Origin: Nitrosomonadales bacterium | GTDB taxonomy: Bacteria > Pseudomonadota > Gammaproteobacteria > Burkholderiales > Gallionellaceae | DNA: 14,070 bases | Direction of reading: 5' to 3' | Assembly (NCBI GenBank): GCA_016218465.1 | Contig: JACREA010000065.1 | Span: 1-14,070, forward strand | In this document: positions 6,070 to 12,235 of the stretch, piece after piece | Numbering within the stretch: position 1 is the first letter of the stretch | How the letters are laid out: each line of letters starts with the position of its first letter | Translations under genes and position numbers: made by a program | The notes under the pieces: model-generated | Seen by the model: the letters and a program-made list of their open reading frames with translations, nothing else | Told to the model about the DNA's origin: nothing | The model's database searches: none

Positions 6070-7065
6070 ATGAGCACCCAAACTCTCAAATACATGCGCC
6101 ACGCCAAACGCCCAGCCATCCAGCGACACTGGAGTGTCGATGAAGTGGAAGCCTTGTTCAAGCTGCCGTTCGCCGATTTGCTGTACCGCGCGCAGCAAGT
6201 GCATCGAGAGCATTTCGATCCCAACGCTGTGCAGCTCTCAACCTTGATATCAATCAAGACCGGCGGCTGCTCCGAGGATTGCAGCTATTGCCCGCAATCG
6301 TCGTTTCATTCGACCGGGGTGGAAGACAAGAAAATGCTCGGCGTGGATGCTGTGGTCGCTGCCGCGCGTTATGCCAAACAGAATGGCGCGGACCGTTTCT
6401 GCATGGGTGCGGCCTGGCGCGAACCCAGCGACGCGGACTTGGCAAGGGTGGTAGAAATGGTCAAGGCGGTACGCGCAATGGGCTTGGAAACCTGCGCGAC
6501 GCTGGGGATGTTGACCGACGAGCAGACCGAACAACTGCGCGTCGCCGGGCTGGATTACTACAATCACAATCTCGACACCTCGCCGGAATTTTACGGCGAC
6601 ATCATCAGCACGCGCGATTACCGGGATCGTCTGGATACGCTGGAGCGGGTGCGCAAGGCGGGCATGCATGTATGCAGCGGCGGCATCGTCGGCATGGGTG
6701 AGAACCTGACTCAGCGCGCGGAACTGGTCGCGCAACTTGCCAACATGGAGCCTTACCCGGACAGCGTGCCGATCAACAATCTGGTGAAAGTGGAAGGCAC
6801 TCCGCTGGCACAAGCCGAAGAACTCGACCCGCTGGATTTTGTGCGCACCATCGCCGTGGCGCGCATAACGATGCCGACCGCGCGCGTGCGTCTTTCCGCC
6901 GGACGGCAGCAGATGTCCGATGCAGTGCAGGCACTGTGTTTCCTCGCCGGCGCGAATTCCATATTCTATGGCGACCAGTTGCTGACCACCGGCAATCCCG
7001 ATGTCGAACGCGACCGCAAGTTGCTGGATCGGCTCGGCATGTATCCGCTGGCGGGAAAACATTAG
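6070..7065 (+). CDS. bioB: Biotin synthase BioB
   Basis: A 331-residue radical SAM enzyme that inserts sulfur into dethiobiotin, the last step of biotin synthesis. The [4Fe-4S]/SAM motif is C67-SED-C71-SY-C74. The ligands of the second, sacrificial [2Fe-2S] cluster are all present: C111 (RFCMGAAW), C142 (ETCATLGML), C202 (HVCSGGIVGMG) and R274 (RVRLSAGR). Each is offset by a constant 14 residues from the E. coli numbering, so the core has no indels between these ligands. Start: ATG 6070 (MSTQTLKYMRH); no clear Shine-Dalgarno is visible. It is the first gene of the bio cluster, and its stop TAG touches a large inverted repeat that separates it from bioF. Confidence 0.97.
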   Translation: MSTQTLKYMRHAKRPAIQRHWSVDEVEALFKLPFADLLYRAQQVHREHFDPNAVQLSTLISIKTGGCSEDCSYCPQSSFHSTGVEDKKMLGVDAVVAAARYAKQNGADRFCMGAAWREPSDADLARVVEMVKAVRAMGLETCATLGMLTDEQTEQLRVAGLDYYNHNLDTSPEFYGDIISTRDYRDRLDTLERVRKAGMHVCSGGIVGMGENLTQRAELVAQLANMEPYPDSVPINNLVKVEGTPLAQAEELDPLDFVRTIAVARITMPTARVRLSAGRQQMSDAVQALCFLAGANSIFYGDQLLTTGNPDVERDRKLLDRLGMYPLAGKH

Positions 7066-7142
7066 CCACAGAGACCACAGAGCGCACAGAGAAAGCCAAA
7101 ACAGAGCATGTTTTTCTCTGTGCGCTCTGTGGTCTCTGTGGC
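7065..7142. repeat. Perfect 30-bp inverted repeat between bioB and bioF
   Basis: The arm at 7065-7094 (starting GCCACAGAGACC) is exactly complementary to the arm at 7113-7142, with an 18-base loop. It resembles the CACAGAG/CTCTGTG-rich dispersed repeats seen between genes in various proteobacteria (recognised by eye, not searched). The left arm begins on the last base of the bioB stop, and the right arm ends six bases before the bioF ATG. The hairpin therefore fills the whole intergenic space. No T-run follows, so it is not a classical terminator; it could stabilise the bioB mRNA end or limit bioF translation. Confidence 0.85.
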
Positions 7143-7148
7143 AAAAAT

Positions 7149-8303
7149 ATGCCTTTCACTGAATTACAAAACGAAATGAACGAGCGCGCCGCGCAGGGAT
7201 TGCTGCGCCAGCGTCGCTCCCTGCAAAGCCCGCAGTCGCCGCACATCACAGTAGACGGCAAACAGTATTTGTCTTTTTGCAGCAACGATTACCTCGGTCT
7301 TGCCAACCACCCCCGGCTCATCGCCGCGTTGCAACAAGGCGCCGCGCAATATGGCGCGGGTGCGGGTGCGGCGCATCTGGTGAGCGGTCACACGCAGGCG
7401 CATCACGAGCTCGAAGTTGAGCTTGCGGCCTTCGTCAGAAAACCTGCTGCGCTGTTGTTTTCCACCGGCTATATGGCGAACCTCGGCGTGGTGCAGGCCT
7501 TGGTCGGCAAGGGCGACACGGTGTTTGCGGACAAACTCAATCACGCCTCGCTGAACGATGCAATGCTGCTGTCGCGCGCCAACATCCAGCGCTATCGCCA
7601 TGGCGATATGGCGCAGCTTGCGCAGTTGCTGACAAAAATAGGTGGCGGGCGCAAACTCATCATCACTGATGCGGTGTTCAGCATGGACGGTGATATCGCC
7701 CCGTTACCGGAATTGCTGGCGTTATGCGAGCAGCACGATGCCTGGCTGCTGGCCGACGATGCGCACGGCTTCGGCGTGCTTGGCGATCAGGGGCGCGGTT
7801 CGTTGGCTCATCTCAGCATTGCTTCGCCGCGCATCATTTACATGGCGACGCTGGGTAAGGCAACCGGAGTGTTCGGCGCATTCGTGGCAGCGGAGCAGGT
7901 GGTGATTGATACGCTCATCAACCACGCGCATAGCTATGTTTACACCACAGCCACGCCGCCTGCACTGGCGAGCGCGGTGCTGGAAAGCTTGAAACTGATT
8001 GCGCAAGGTCATGAAATGCGTGCGCATTTGCAGCGATTGATCGCGCAACTGCGCAGCGGCTTGAAGGATTTGCCATGGAAGTTGATGCCCTCTGCGACCG
8101 CGATACAGCCGCTGTTGGTTGGCGACAACCAGGCGGCGCTGGATCTGAGCGCGGCATTGCGCGAATGCGGAATCTGGGTTGCGGCGATCCGACCGCCTAC
8201 CGTGCCGCAGGGCACGGCGCGGTTGCGCATTACCCTGTCCGCCGCCCATAGCGCGGGGGACGTAACGCGATTGACCGAGGCGATTAATGAGCTTGCACGT
8301 TGA
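7149..8303 (+). CDS. bioF: 8-amino-7-oxononanoate synthase BioF
   Basis: A 384-residue PLP-dependent alpha-oxoamine synthase that condenses pimeloyl-ACP with L-alanine to give 8-amino-7-oxononanoate (KAPA). Visible family features are the glycine-rich YGAGAGAAHLVSGHTQAHHELE (about residues 68-89), NHAS (131-134), TDAVFSMDGDIAPL (about 173-186), the PLP-contacting DDAHGFGVLG (about 203-212) and the PLP lysine K237 in TLGKATG. I chose ATG 7149 (MPFTELQNEMNERAAQG). The frame stays open far upstream into bioB and through the inverted repeat, but those codons read as repeat and out-of-frame bioB, not BioF. No Shine-Dalgarno is visible, because the hairpin arm occupies its place. The 3' end overlaps bioH by 17 bases. 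Confidence 0.95.
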   Translation: MPFTELQNEMNERAAQGLLRQRRSLQSPQSPHITVDGKQYLSFCSNDYLGLANHPRLIAALQQGAAQYGAGAGAAHLVSGHTQAHHELEVELAAFVRKPAALLFSTGYMANLGVVQALVGKGDTVFADKLNHASLNDAMLLSRANIQRYRHGDMAQLAQLLTKIGGGRKLIITDAVFSMDGDIAPLPELLALCEQHDAWLLADDAHGFGVLGDQGRGSLAHLSIASPRIIYMATLGKATGVFGAFVAAEQVVIDTLINHAHSYVYTTATPPALASAVLESLKLIAQGHEMRAHLQRLIAQLRSGLKDLPWKLMPSATAIQPLLVGDNQAALDLSAALRECGIWVAAIRPPTVPQGTARLRITLSAAHSAGDVTRLTEAINELAR

Positions 8304-9153
8304 TCATTATGAGTACACGGGCAGCGGCGGCGCGCCATTGCTGCTGATCCATGGCTGGGGCATGCACGGCGGCATGTGGGGCAGCGTCGCGGAAAAGCTG
8401 GCGCAGCATTTCAGTGTCTATGCAGTGGATTTGCCGGGGCATGGCTGGAGCAGGAAGGGAGAAGGGAGAAGAGAGAAGGATTCCCCTCTCCCGCTCGCGG
8501 GAGAGGGGCTAGGGGAGATGGCTCCCTTCCCCCTTCCCCCTTCCCTCTTCTCTCTCGATTCCATCGTCGATGAATTGGCTGCGCAATTCGATAAGCAGCT
8601 CACCGTATGCGGCTGGTCGCTGGGGGGTCAGGTGGCGCTGCGCTGGGCGCTGCGGCATCCGCGGCAGGTGGAACGGCTGGTGATGGTGGCGAGCACGCCG
8701 TGTTTTGTCCGGCTCGATGATTGGAGATATGCGCTGAGCGTGGAGATACTGGAGGAGTTCGCGGTTAATTTGCAGCATCATTACGCGCTGACTCTGAAGC
8801 GCTTTTTGTCATTGCAAATGCGCGGCTGCGAGCAGGAGCGGGAAGTGTTGGCAATATTGCGCGACGGCTTGTTCAGCCGTGGCGAGCCGGACATGAGCGC
8901 ATTGCAGTCTGGCCTGGATGTTCTGCGCGACAGCGATCTGCGCGGCGCGTTACCCGAAGTCAGGCAACCCACGCTGGTGCTGGCCGGAGAACGCGATACG
9001 CTGATACCGCACCAAGCCTCACAATACCTCGCCAGCCGGATACCATCGGGGCGCCTGGCGATGATCAAAGGTGCAGCGCATGCGCCGTTCCTTTCCCACC
9101 AGGATGAGTTCATTAATCACCTGCTGGATTTTCTGGGCGATACGAAGGCATGA
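8287..9153 (+). CDS. bioH: Pimeloyl-ACP methyl ester carboxylesterase BioH with a repeat-encoded insert
   Basis: An alpha/beta hydrolase that cleaves the methyl ester of pimeloyl-ACP, ending the BioC/BioH route. The oxyanion region is LLLIHGWGMHGGMW (about residues 18-31). The nucleophile is S111 in GWSLGG, and the likely triad partners are D237 (AGERDTL) and H265 (GAAHAPF). The protein has 288 residues, against 256 in E. coli. The excess sits at about residues 57-88, between DLPGHGWSR and SLDSIVDEL, and is encoded by a palindromic repeat rich in G/A and C/T runs (see next entry). Removing 32 residues gives 256. All catalytic elements are intact, so the enzyme is probably active. Start ATG 8287 has GAGG at 8277-8280, six bases upstream, and overlaps the end of bioF. 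Confidence 0.92.
   Translation: MSLHVDHYEYTGSGGAPLLLIHGWGMHGGMWGSVAEKLAQHFSVYAVDLPGHGWSRKGEGRREKDSPLPLAGEGLGEMAPFPLPPSLFSLDSIVDELAAQFDKQLTVCGWSLGGQVALRWALRHPRQVERLVMVASTPCFVRLDDWRYALSVEILEEFAVNLQHHYALTLKRFLSLQMRGCEQEREVLAILRDGLFSRGEPDMSALQSGLDVLRDSDLRGALPEVRQPTLVLAGERDTLIPHQASQYLASRIPSGRLAMIKGAAHAPFLSHQDEFINHLLDFLGDTKA
8455..8550 (+). repeat. Palindromic repeat inserted in frame within bioH
   Basis: The centre is a perfect 11-bp stem, CCCCTCTCCCG (8483-8493) with CGGGAGAGGGG (8498-8508), loop CTCG. It is flanked by a purine tract (about 8452-8480) and a pyrimidine tract (about 8522-8556) that can pair imperfectly, extending the hairpin. The translation contains SPLPLAGEGLGE, a peptide I associate with a widespread class of dispersed repeats. 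It adds about 32 residues to BioH without shifting the frame. The same core word CCCTCTCCCG occurs at 10800-10809 in the SafE-like gene, also within an inverted repeat. Confidence 0.75.
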
Positions 9154-10019
9154 ATGAATTTGCGATAGATAAAAAAATGATGCGCCTCGCATTCAGCCGC
9201 GCGGCAGCGGGCTACGATGCTGCGGCGGTATTGCAGCGCGAAGTGTGTACGCGCATGCTGGAGCGACTCGAATATATCAAGCTACAACCTGCGCGCGTCC
9301 TGGATGTTGGCAGCGGCACCGGTTGGGGCACACGCCAGTTGGCGCAACGCTACCCTTCTTCGCAGATAATCGAACTGGATATCGCCATCGGCATGCTGCA
9401 GACCGCGAGAGGTCATTCCGGCTGGTGGCAGAAACTGTTCGGCGGCGCAAAACAGATGCAGATGTGCGCCGATGTGGAAGCACTGCCATTGGCTGCGAAC
9501 AGCGTCGAGATGGTGTGGTCGAACCTTGCGGTGCAGTGGTGCAACGACCTGCCGACAGCATTAGCCGAAATGCACCGTGTGCTGAAGCCGGAAGGATTGC
9601 TGATGTTCAGCACCTTCGGGCCGGATACGCTGAAAGAATTGCGCCAGGCTTTCAAGGGAGTGGATGGATACAACCACCTGAACCGTTTTGCCGACATGCA
9701 CGACATCGGCGACATGCTGATGCACCGCGGGTTTGCCGAACCGGTGATGGACATGGAATTGATCACGCTGACTTATGACGATGTGCGCGGCGTGCTGCAA
9801 GACCTCAAGACGATAGGCGCGCACAATGCCACCACCGGACGGGGACACGGTTTGATGGGAAAAAACGCCTGGGCTCGCCTGATAGCAAATTATGAGCGGT
9901 TGCGAAGCAATGGCAAGCTGCCCGCCACTTTCGAGATGGTATATGGACACGCATGGAAGCCGCAGCCGCGCATGACCGGAGATGGGGCGGCAATCGTTCG
10001 TACAACATTCAAGCTATGA
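9150..10019 (+). CDS. bioC: Malonyl-ACP O-methyltransferase BioC
   Basis: A 289-residue class I SAM-dependent methyltransferase. It methylates malonyl-ACP so that the fatty acid synthesis machinery can extend it to pimeloyl-ACP methyl ester, the substrate released by BioH. Seen in the sequence: the BioC N-terminal signature AFSRAAAGYDAAAVLQREV (about residues 14-32), SAM motif I LDVGSGTGWG (51-60), the post-motif acidic residue in LDIAIGML, ADVEALPLAANSVEMVWSNLAVQWCND, and LKPEGLLMFSTFGPDTLKELR. Start ATG 9150 overlaps the bioH stop (ATGA). GAAGG just before it is too close to be an ideal ribosome binding site, so coupling is likely. It is somewhat longer than E. coli BioC, with no repeat-like insert seen. 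Confidence 0.93.
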   Translation: MNEFAIDKKMMRLAFSRAAAGYDAAAVLQREVCTRMLERLEYIKLQPARVLDVGSGTGWGTRQLAQRYPSSQIIELDIAIGMLQTARGHSGWWQKLFGGAKQMQMCADVEALPLAANSVEMVWSNLAVQWCNDLPTALAEMHRVLKPEGLLMFSTFGPDTLKELRQAFKGVDGYNHLNRFADMHDIGDMLMHRGFAEPVMDMELITLTYDDVRGVLQDLKTIGAHNATTGRGHGLMGKNAWARLIANYERLRSNGKLPATFEMVYGHAWKPQPRMTGDGAAIVRTTFKL

Positions 10020-10696
10020 GCTACTTCGTCACCGGTACAGACACCAATGTCGGCAAGACGCTAATCAGTTGTGCGTTGCTGCACGGCTTTGCAGATAAGG
10101 GCAAGCGGGTGGTCGGCATGAAGCCTGTCGCTGCGGGATGCATGGCCGATGAAATTCATGACGATGTGAAGCAGCTGCGCGCCGCCAGCAACGTTTTGGC
10201 AAGTTATGGTCAGGTCAATCCCTATTGTTTCGCGCCCGCCGCAGCGCCTCATTTGGCGGCGCAGTTTGCGGGCGTCAGTATCAACCTTGAGCGTATTGTT
10301 GAATCGTTTTCCGAGTTGGCTGCGCAGGCGGATGAGGTGATTGTGGAAGGTGCGGGCGGCCTGCTTGTTCCGCTGAATGCCGCGCAGGACAGTTCGGATC
10401 TGATGCGTGAACTTGGCTTACCGGTTATTCTGGTGGTCGGGGTGCGCCTGGGTTGCCTGAACCACGCGCTGCTCACGGTGGAGGCGATAGCCGCACGCGG
10501 CTTGACGCTGGCGGGCTGGGTGGCGAATGTAGTGGATGCGGACATGGCCATGCTGGATCAAAACATCGCCGCGCTAGAGCAACGTATCAATGCGCCGTTG
10601 CTGGGTGTGGTGCCATTTCAATTACAGCCTGATGCGCTGGATGTTGCAAAACTGCTGAATTTGCATTTGTTGGAGCCGATAAAACCGCATGACTGA
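10016..10696 (+). CDS. bioD: Dethiobiotin synthetase BioD
   Basis: A 226-residue ATP-dependent carboxylase that closes the ureido ring of dethiobiotin from 7,8-diaminononanoate and CO2. The P-loop is GTDTNVGKT (residues 7-15), followed by GMKPVAAG with K36, and VEGAGGLLVPL (about 110-120). The C-terminal GVVPF segment is also typical. I chose ATG 10016, overlapping the bioC stop (ATGA), because the family sequence begins at once (SYFVTGTDT). An earlier in-frame ATG at 9953 lies inside bioC and adds residues unlike BioD. No Shine-Dalgarno is visible, so translation probably depends on coupling. The 3' end overlaps the next gene by eight bases. Confidence 0.95.
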   Translation: MSYFVTGTDTNVGKTLISCALLHGFADKGKRVVGMKPVAAGCMADEIHDDVKQLRAASNVLASYGQVNPYCFAPAAAPHLAAQFAGVSINLERIVESFSELAAQADEVIVEGAGGLLVPLNAAQDSSDLMRELGLPVILVVGVRLGCLNHALLTVEAIAARGLTLAGWVANVVDADMAMLDQNIAALEQRINAPLLGVVPFQLQPDALDVAKLLNLHLLEPIKPHD

Positions 10697-11474
10697 ATTC
10701 AGCATCATCGCTGTTTTTTTTGCCGGGTTGCTTGGCGGTGTGCATTGTCTCGGTATGTGCGGCAGCATTGTCGGAATCTTCTCGGCGCAATTGCAGAAGC
10801 CCTCTCCCGAACCCTCCCCCGCGGGCGGGAGAGGGGCCGACCGCCTCACCCCTTCCGGGGTGAGGGCTGGATTTTCTGGCGCGCGCTGGCCATTCCACCT
10901 GGCTTATAACTGCGGGCGGCTGACGAGCTACGCGTTAGCGGGCGCGCTGGTTGGCGCCATCGGACAAGCAGGCCTGCTGCTTCGCGACCAAGTGCCGGTA
11001 CAGCACCTGCTGTTTGCGTTGTCGAGCTTGATGCTGATCGTGCTGGGGTTTTATCTCGTGGGTATCTGGGGCATGGTGCGGCGCATTGAGCAGATCGGCG
11101 GCGTTTTGTGGAAACGCCTCCAGCCGCTGACGCGCGGCCTGCTTCCCGTTAATTCACCTGTGCGCGCTTTGTTGCTTGGCTTGTTGTTGGGGTGGTTGCC
11201 GTGCGGCCTGGTGTACAGTGTGCTGGTCACTGCACTGGCAAGCGGATCTGCGCAAAGCGGCGCACTGATCATGTTGGCATTCGGCCTTGGGACATTGCCG
11301 AATTTGCTGGCGATAGGCCTGTTCTGGGAAAGCAGCAAACGCTGGGCGCAGTCGCCGCGCGTGAAGATGATCGCAGGGCTGCTGGTAGCCGGATTCGGTG
11401 TGTATGGCTTGTTCAAGGTGGGCTATACCTTTTATTCATACGGCTGGACGGGAAGCTGCCATGTGGCCGCGTAA
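10689..11474 (+). CDS. Sulfite exporter TauE/SafE-like (UreH/DsbD-type) membrane protein with repeat insert
   Basis: The 261-residue membrane protein has about six hydrophobic segments. It begins with GGVHCLGMCGSIVGIF (about residues 16-31). This G-x-HC-x-GMCG motif is characteristic of the family annotated as sulfite exporter TauE/SafE or UreH-like, which often sits beside cbb3 oxidase assembly genes and is suspected to handle copper or other metals. A second cysteine motif is GWLPCGLVYS (about 168-177). Between the first membrane segment and PFHLAYNCGRLTSYALAGA lies an unusual Pro/Gly/Arg-rich stretch (about 37-62) encoded by two palindromes. The gene overlaps bioD by 8 bases and the downstream SCO-type gene by 14, which supports a role in copper delivery to respiratory oxidases. 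The substrate cannot be read from the sequence. Confidence 0.85.
   Translation: MTEFSIIAVFFAGLLGGVHCLGMCGSIVGIFSAQLQKPSPEPSPAGGRGADRLTPSGVRAGFSGARWPFHLAYNCGRLTSYALAGALVGAIGQAGLLLRDQVPVQHLLFALSSLMLIVLGFYLVGIWGMVRRIEQIGGVLWKRLQPLTRGLLPVNSPVRALLLGLLLGWLPCGLVYSVLVTALASGSAQSGALIMLAFGLGTLPNLLAIGLFWESSKRWAQSPRVKMIAGLLVAGFGVYGLFKVGYTFYSYGWTGSCHVAA
10800..10866 (+). repeat. Two palindromes inserted in frame in the SafE-like gene
   Basis: Palindrome 1 pairs CCCTCTCCCG (10800-10809) with CGGGAGAGGG (10826-10835), a perfect 10-bp stem. Palindrome 2 pairs CCTCACCCC (10844-10852) with GGGGTGAGG (10857-10865), a perfect 9-bp stem with loop TTCC. Palindrome 1 shares its arms with the bioH insert but is read in another frame (KPSPEPSPAGGRG). 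The insert falls in a loop between membrane segments of the encoded protein. Confidence 0.72.
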
Positions 11475-12057
11475 TTTGTTTATCCTGTTGTTTGTTGTCT
11501 TGCTGGGCGTGTTGCAGGCAGGGTGCGAAAAATCCAGGTTGCCTACGCCGTTCCATGCCAGCGATATCGGCGCAATGTTCACTCAAGCTGATTTTCGTTT
11601 AACCGATCACAACGGTAAACCGCGCACGCTGGCCGATTTTCGCGGCAAGGTTGTGGTGCTGTTCTTCGGCTACACTCACTGCCCGGATATATGCCCCACC
11701 ACGCTGGCAGATATGGCGCTGATGATGCGCAAGCTTGAAAAAGATGCGGATAAGGTGCAGGTGCTGTTTATTACGATTGACCCGGAACGCGACAAACCCG
11801 AGTTGATGGCGAAATATGTTCCTGCTTTTTATTCTTCGTTCCTTGGTTTGTATGGAGATGAACAAGCTACGGCGCAGGCAGCCAAGGCATTTTATGTGGC
11901 GTTTTTAAAGCAGCCGGCCACATCCGGCTACAACATGGATCACAGTGTCGGAGCGTTTCTGGTCGATCCCCAAGGGAAGGTGCGGCTGCATGCACCTCAA
12001 GGGCAAAGCGCCGGCTGGTTGGCGGAGGATATTCTCTTGTTGCTTGCCGGGGTATGA
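11461..12057 (+). CDS. SCO1/SenC/PrrC-family copper chaperone lipoprotein
   Basis: The 198-residue thioredoxin-fold protein takes part in assembly of the CuA or other copper site of terminal oxidases. The copper ligands are C74 and C78 in CPDIC (CxxxC, after FFGYTH) and H161 in NMDHSVGAF. Other family features are DFRLTDHNGKPRTLADFRGKVV and the TIDPERD segment (about 105-111). The N-terminus is a hydrophobic signal ending QAGC with Cys22, probably lipidated, although Gln at the -3 position of the lipobox is unusual. I chose ATG 11461, with GGGAAG at 11450-11455 five bases upstream, overlapping the SafE-like gene by 14 bases. An in-frame ATG at 11398 would put a non-signal extension in front. 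It is the last gene of the bio-led transcription unit. Confidence 0.92.
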   Translation: MWPRNLFILLFVVLLGVLQAGCEKSRLPTPFHASDIGAMFTQADFRLTDHNGKPRTLADFRGKVVVLFFGYTHCPDICPTTLADMALMMRKLEKDADKVQVLFITIDPERDKPELMAKYVPAFYSSFLGLYGDEQATAQAAKAFYVAFLKQPATSGYNMDHSVGAFLVDPQGKVRLHAPQGQSAGWLAEDILLLLAGV

Positions 12058-12175
12058 TTCACAATACACATATTGTTGGGGCAATCCCCGTGGTTGCGCT
12101 GAACGCCGCGCGGCGGAGAATTAAATATTCAGGCATGCCGCCCGCTGAACAGGGATATTTGGAACGGAGATGTTT
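12058..12175. other. Intergenic region with small inverted repeats before ftsK
   Basis: No convincing longer gene lies here. ACAATA/TATTGT (12061-12076, loop CACA) and GGGG/CCCC (12078-12089, loop CAAT) follow the SCO gene stop directly and may act as a weak terminator, but there is no T-run. CGCCGCGCGGCG (12104-12115) is a perfect 12-base palindrome. A weak promoter-like pair for ftsK, TTGTGA (12174-12179) and TATTGA (12198-12203) with an 18-base spacer, overlaps the small ORF described next. Confidence 0.4.
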
Positions 12176-12235
12176 GTGAGCAAATTTTTTCCAGTGCTAT
12201 TGATCGGGTTAAATCCTGCCGCCTGCCATGTTTGA
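12176..12235 (+). CDS. Possible 19-residue leader ORF upstream of ftsK
   Basis: GTG 12176 is preceded by GGAG (12166-12169) with a six-base spacer, the only good ribosome binding site near the ftsK start. The peptide would read MSKFFPVLLIGLNPAACHV, with a short hydrophobic core. Its TGA at 12233-12235 lies eight bases inside ftsK, whose own ATG has no visible Shine-Dalgarno. This layout fits translational coupling. I do not recognise the peptide; it may be a chance ORF. Confidence 0.3.
   Translation: MSKFFPVLLIGLNPAACHV

Noticed and set aside
6250..7062. Long - strand open frame opposite bioB (270 codons)
   Set aside because: BioB is certain from its seven cluster ligands; the antisense product has no recognisable features.
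7065..7142. CACAGAG words considered as a CRISPR-like array
   Set aside because: The two arms are inverted, not direct, repeats with a single 18-base loop and no regular spacers.
6936..7148. Upstream in-frame extension of bioF
   Set aside because: The frame stays open through the end of bioB and the inverted repeat, but the residues are bioB read out of frame plus repeat-encoded Thr/Glu/Arg and Cys/Leu/Gly words. BioF similarity begins at ATG 7149.
9953..10015. Earlier ATG for bioD at 9953
   Set aside because: It would add 21 residues unrelated to BioD that overlap bioC. The P-loop signature begins directly after ATG 10016, which has an ATGA coupling overlap.
12135..12179. Second tiny ORF (14 residues) before ftsK
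   Set aside because: No ribosome binding site at a suitable distance and no hydrophobic or regulatory pattern; it is likely to occur by chance.
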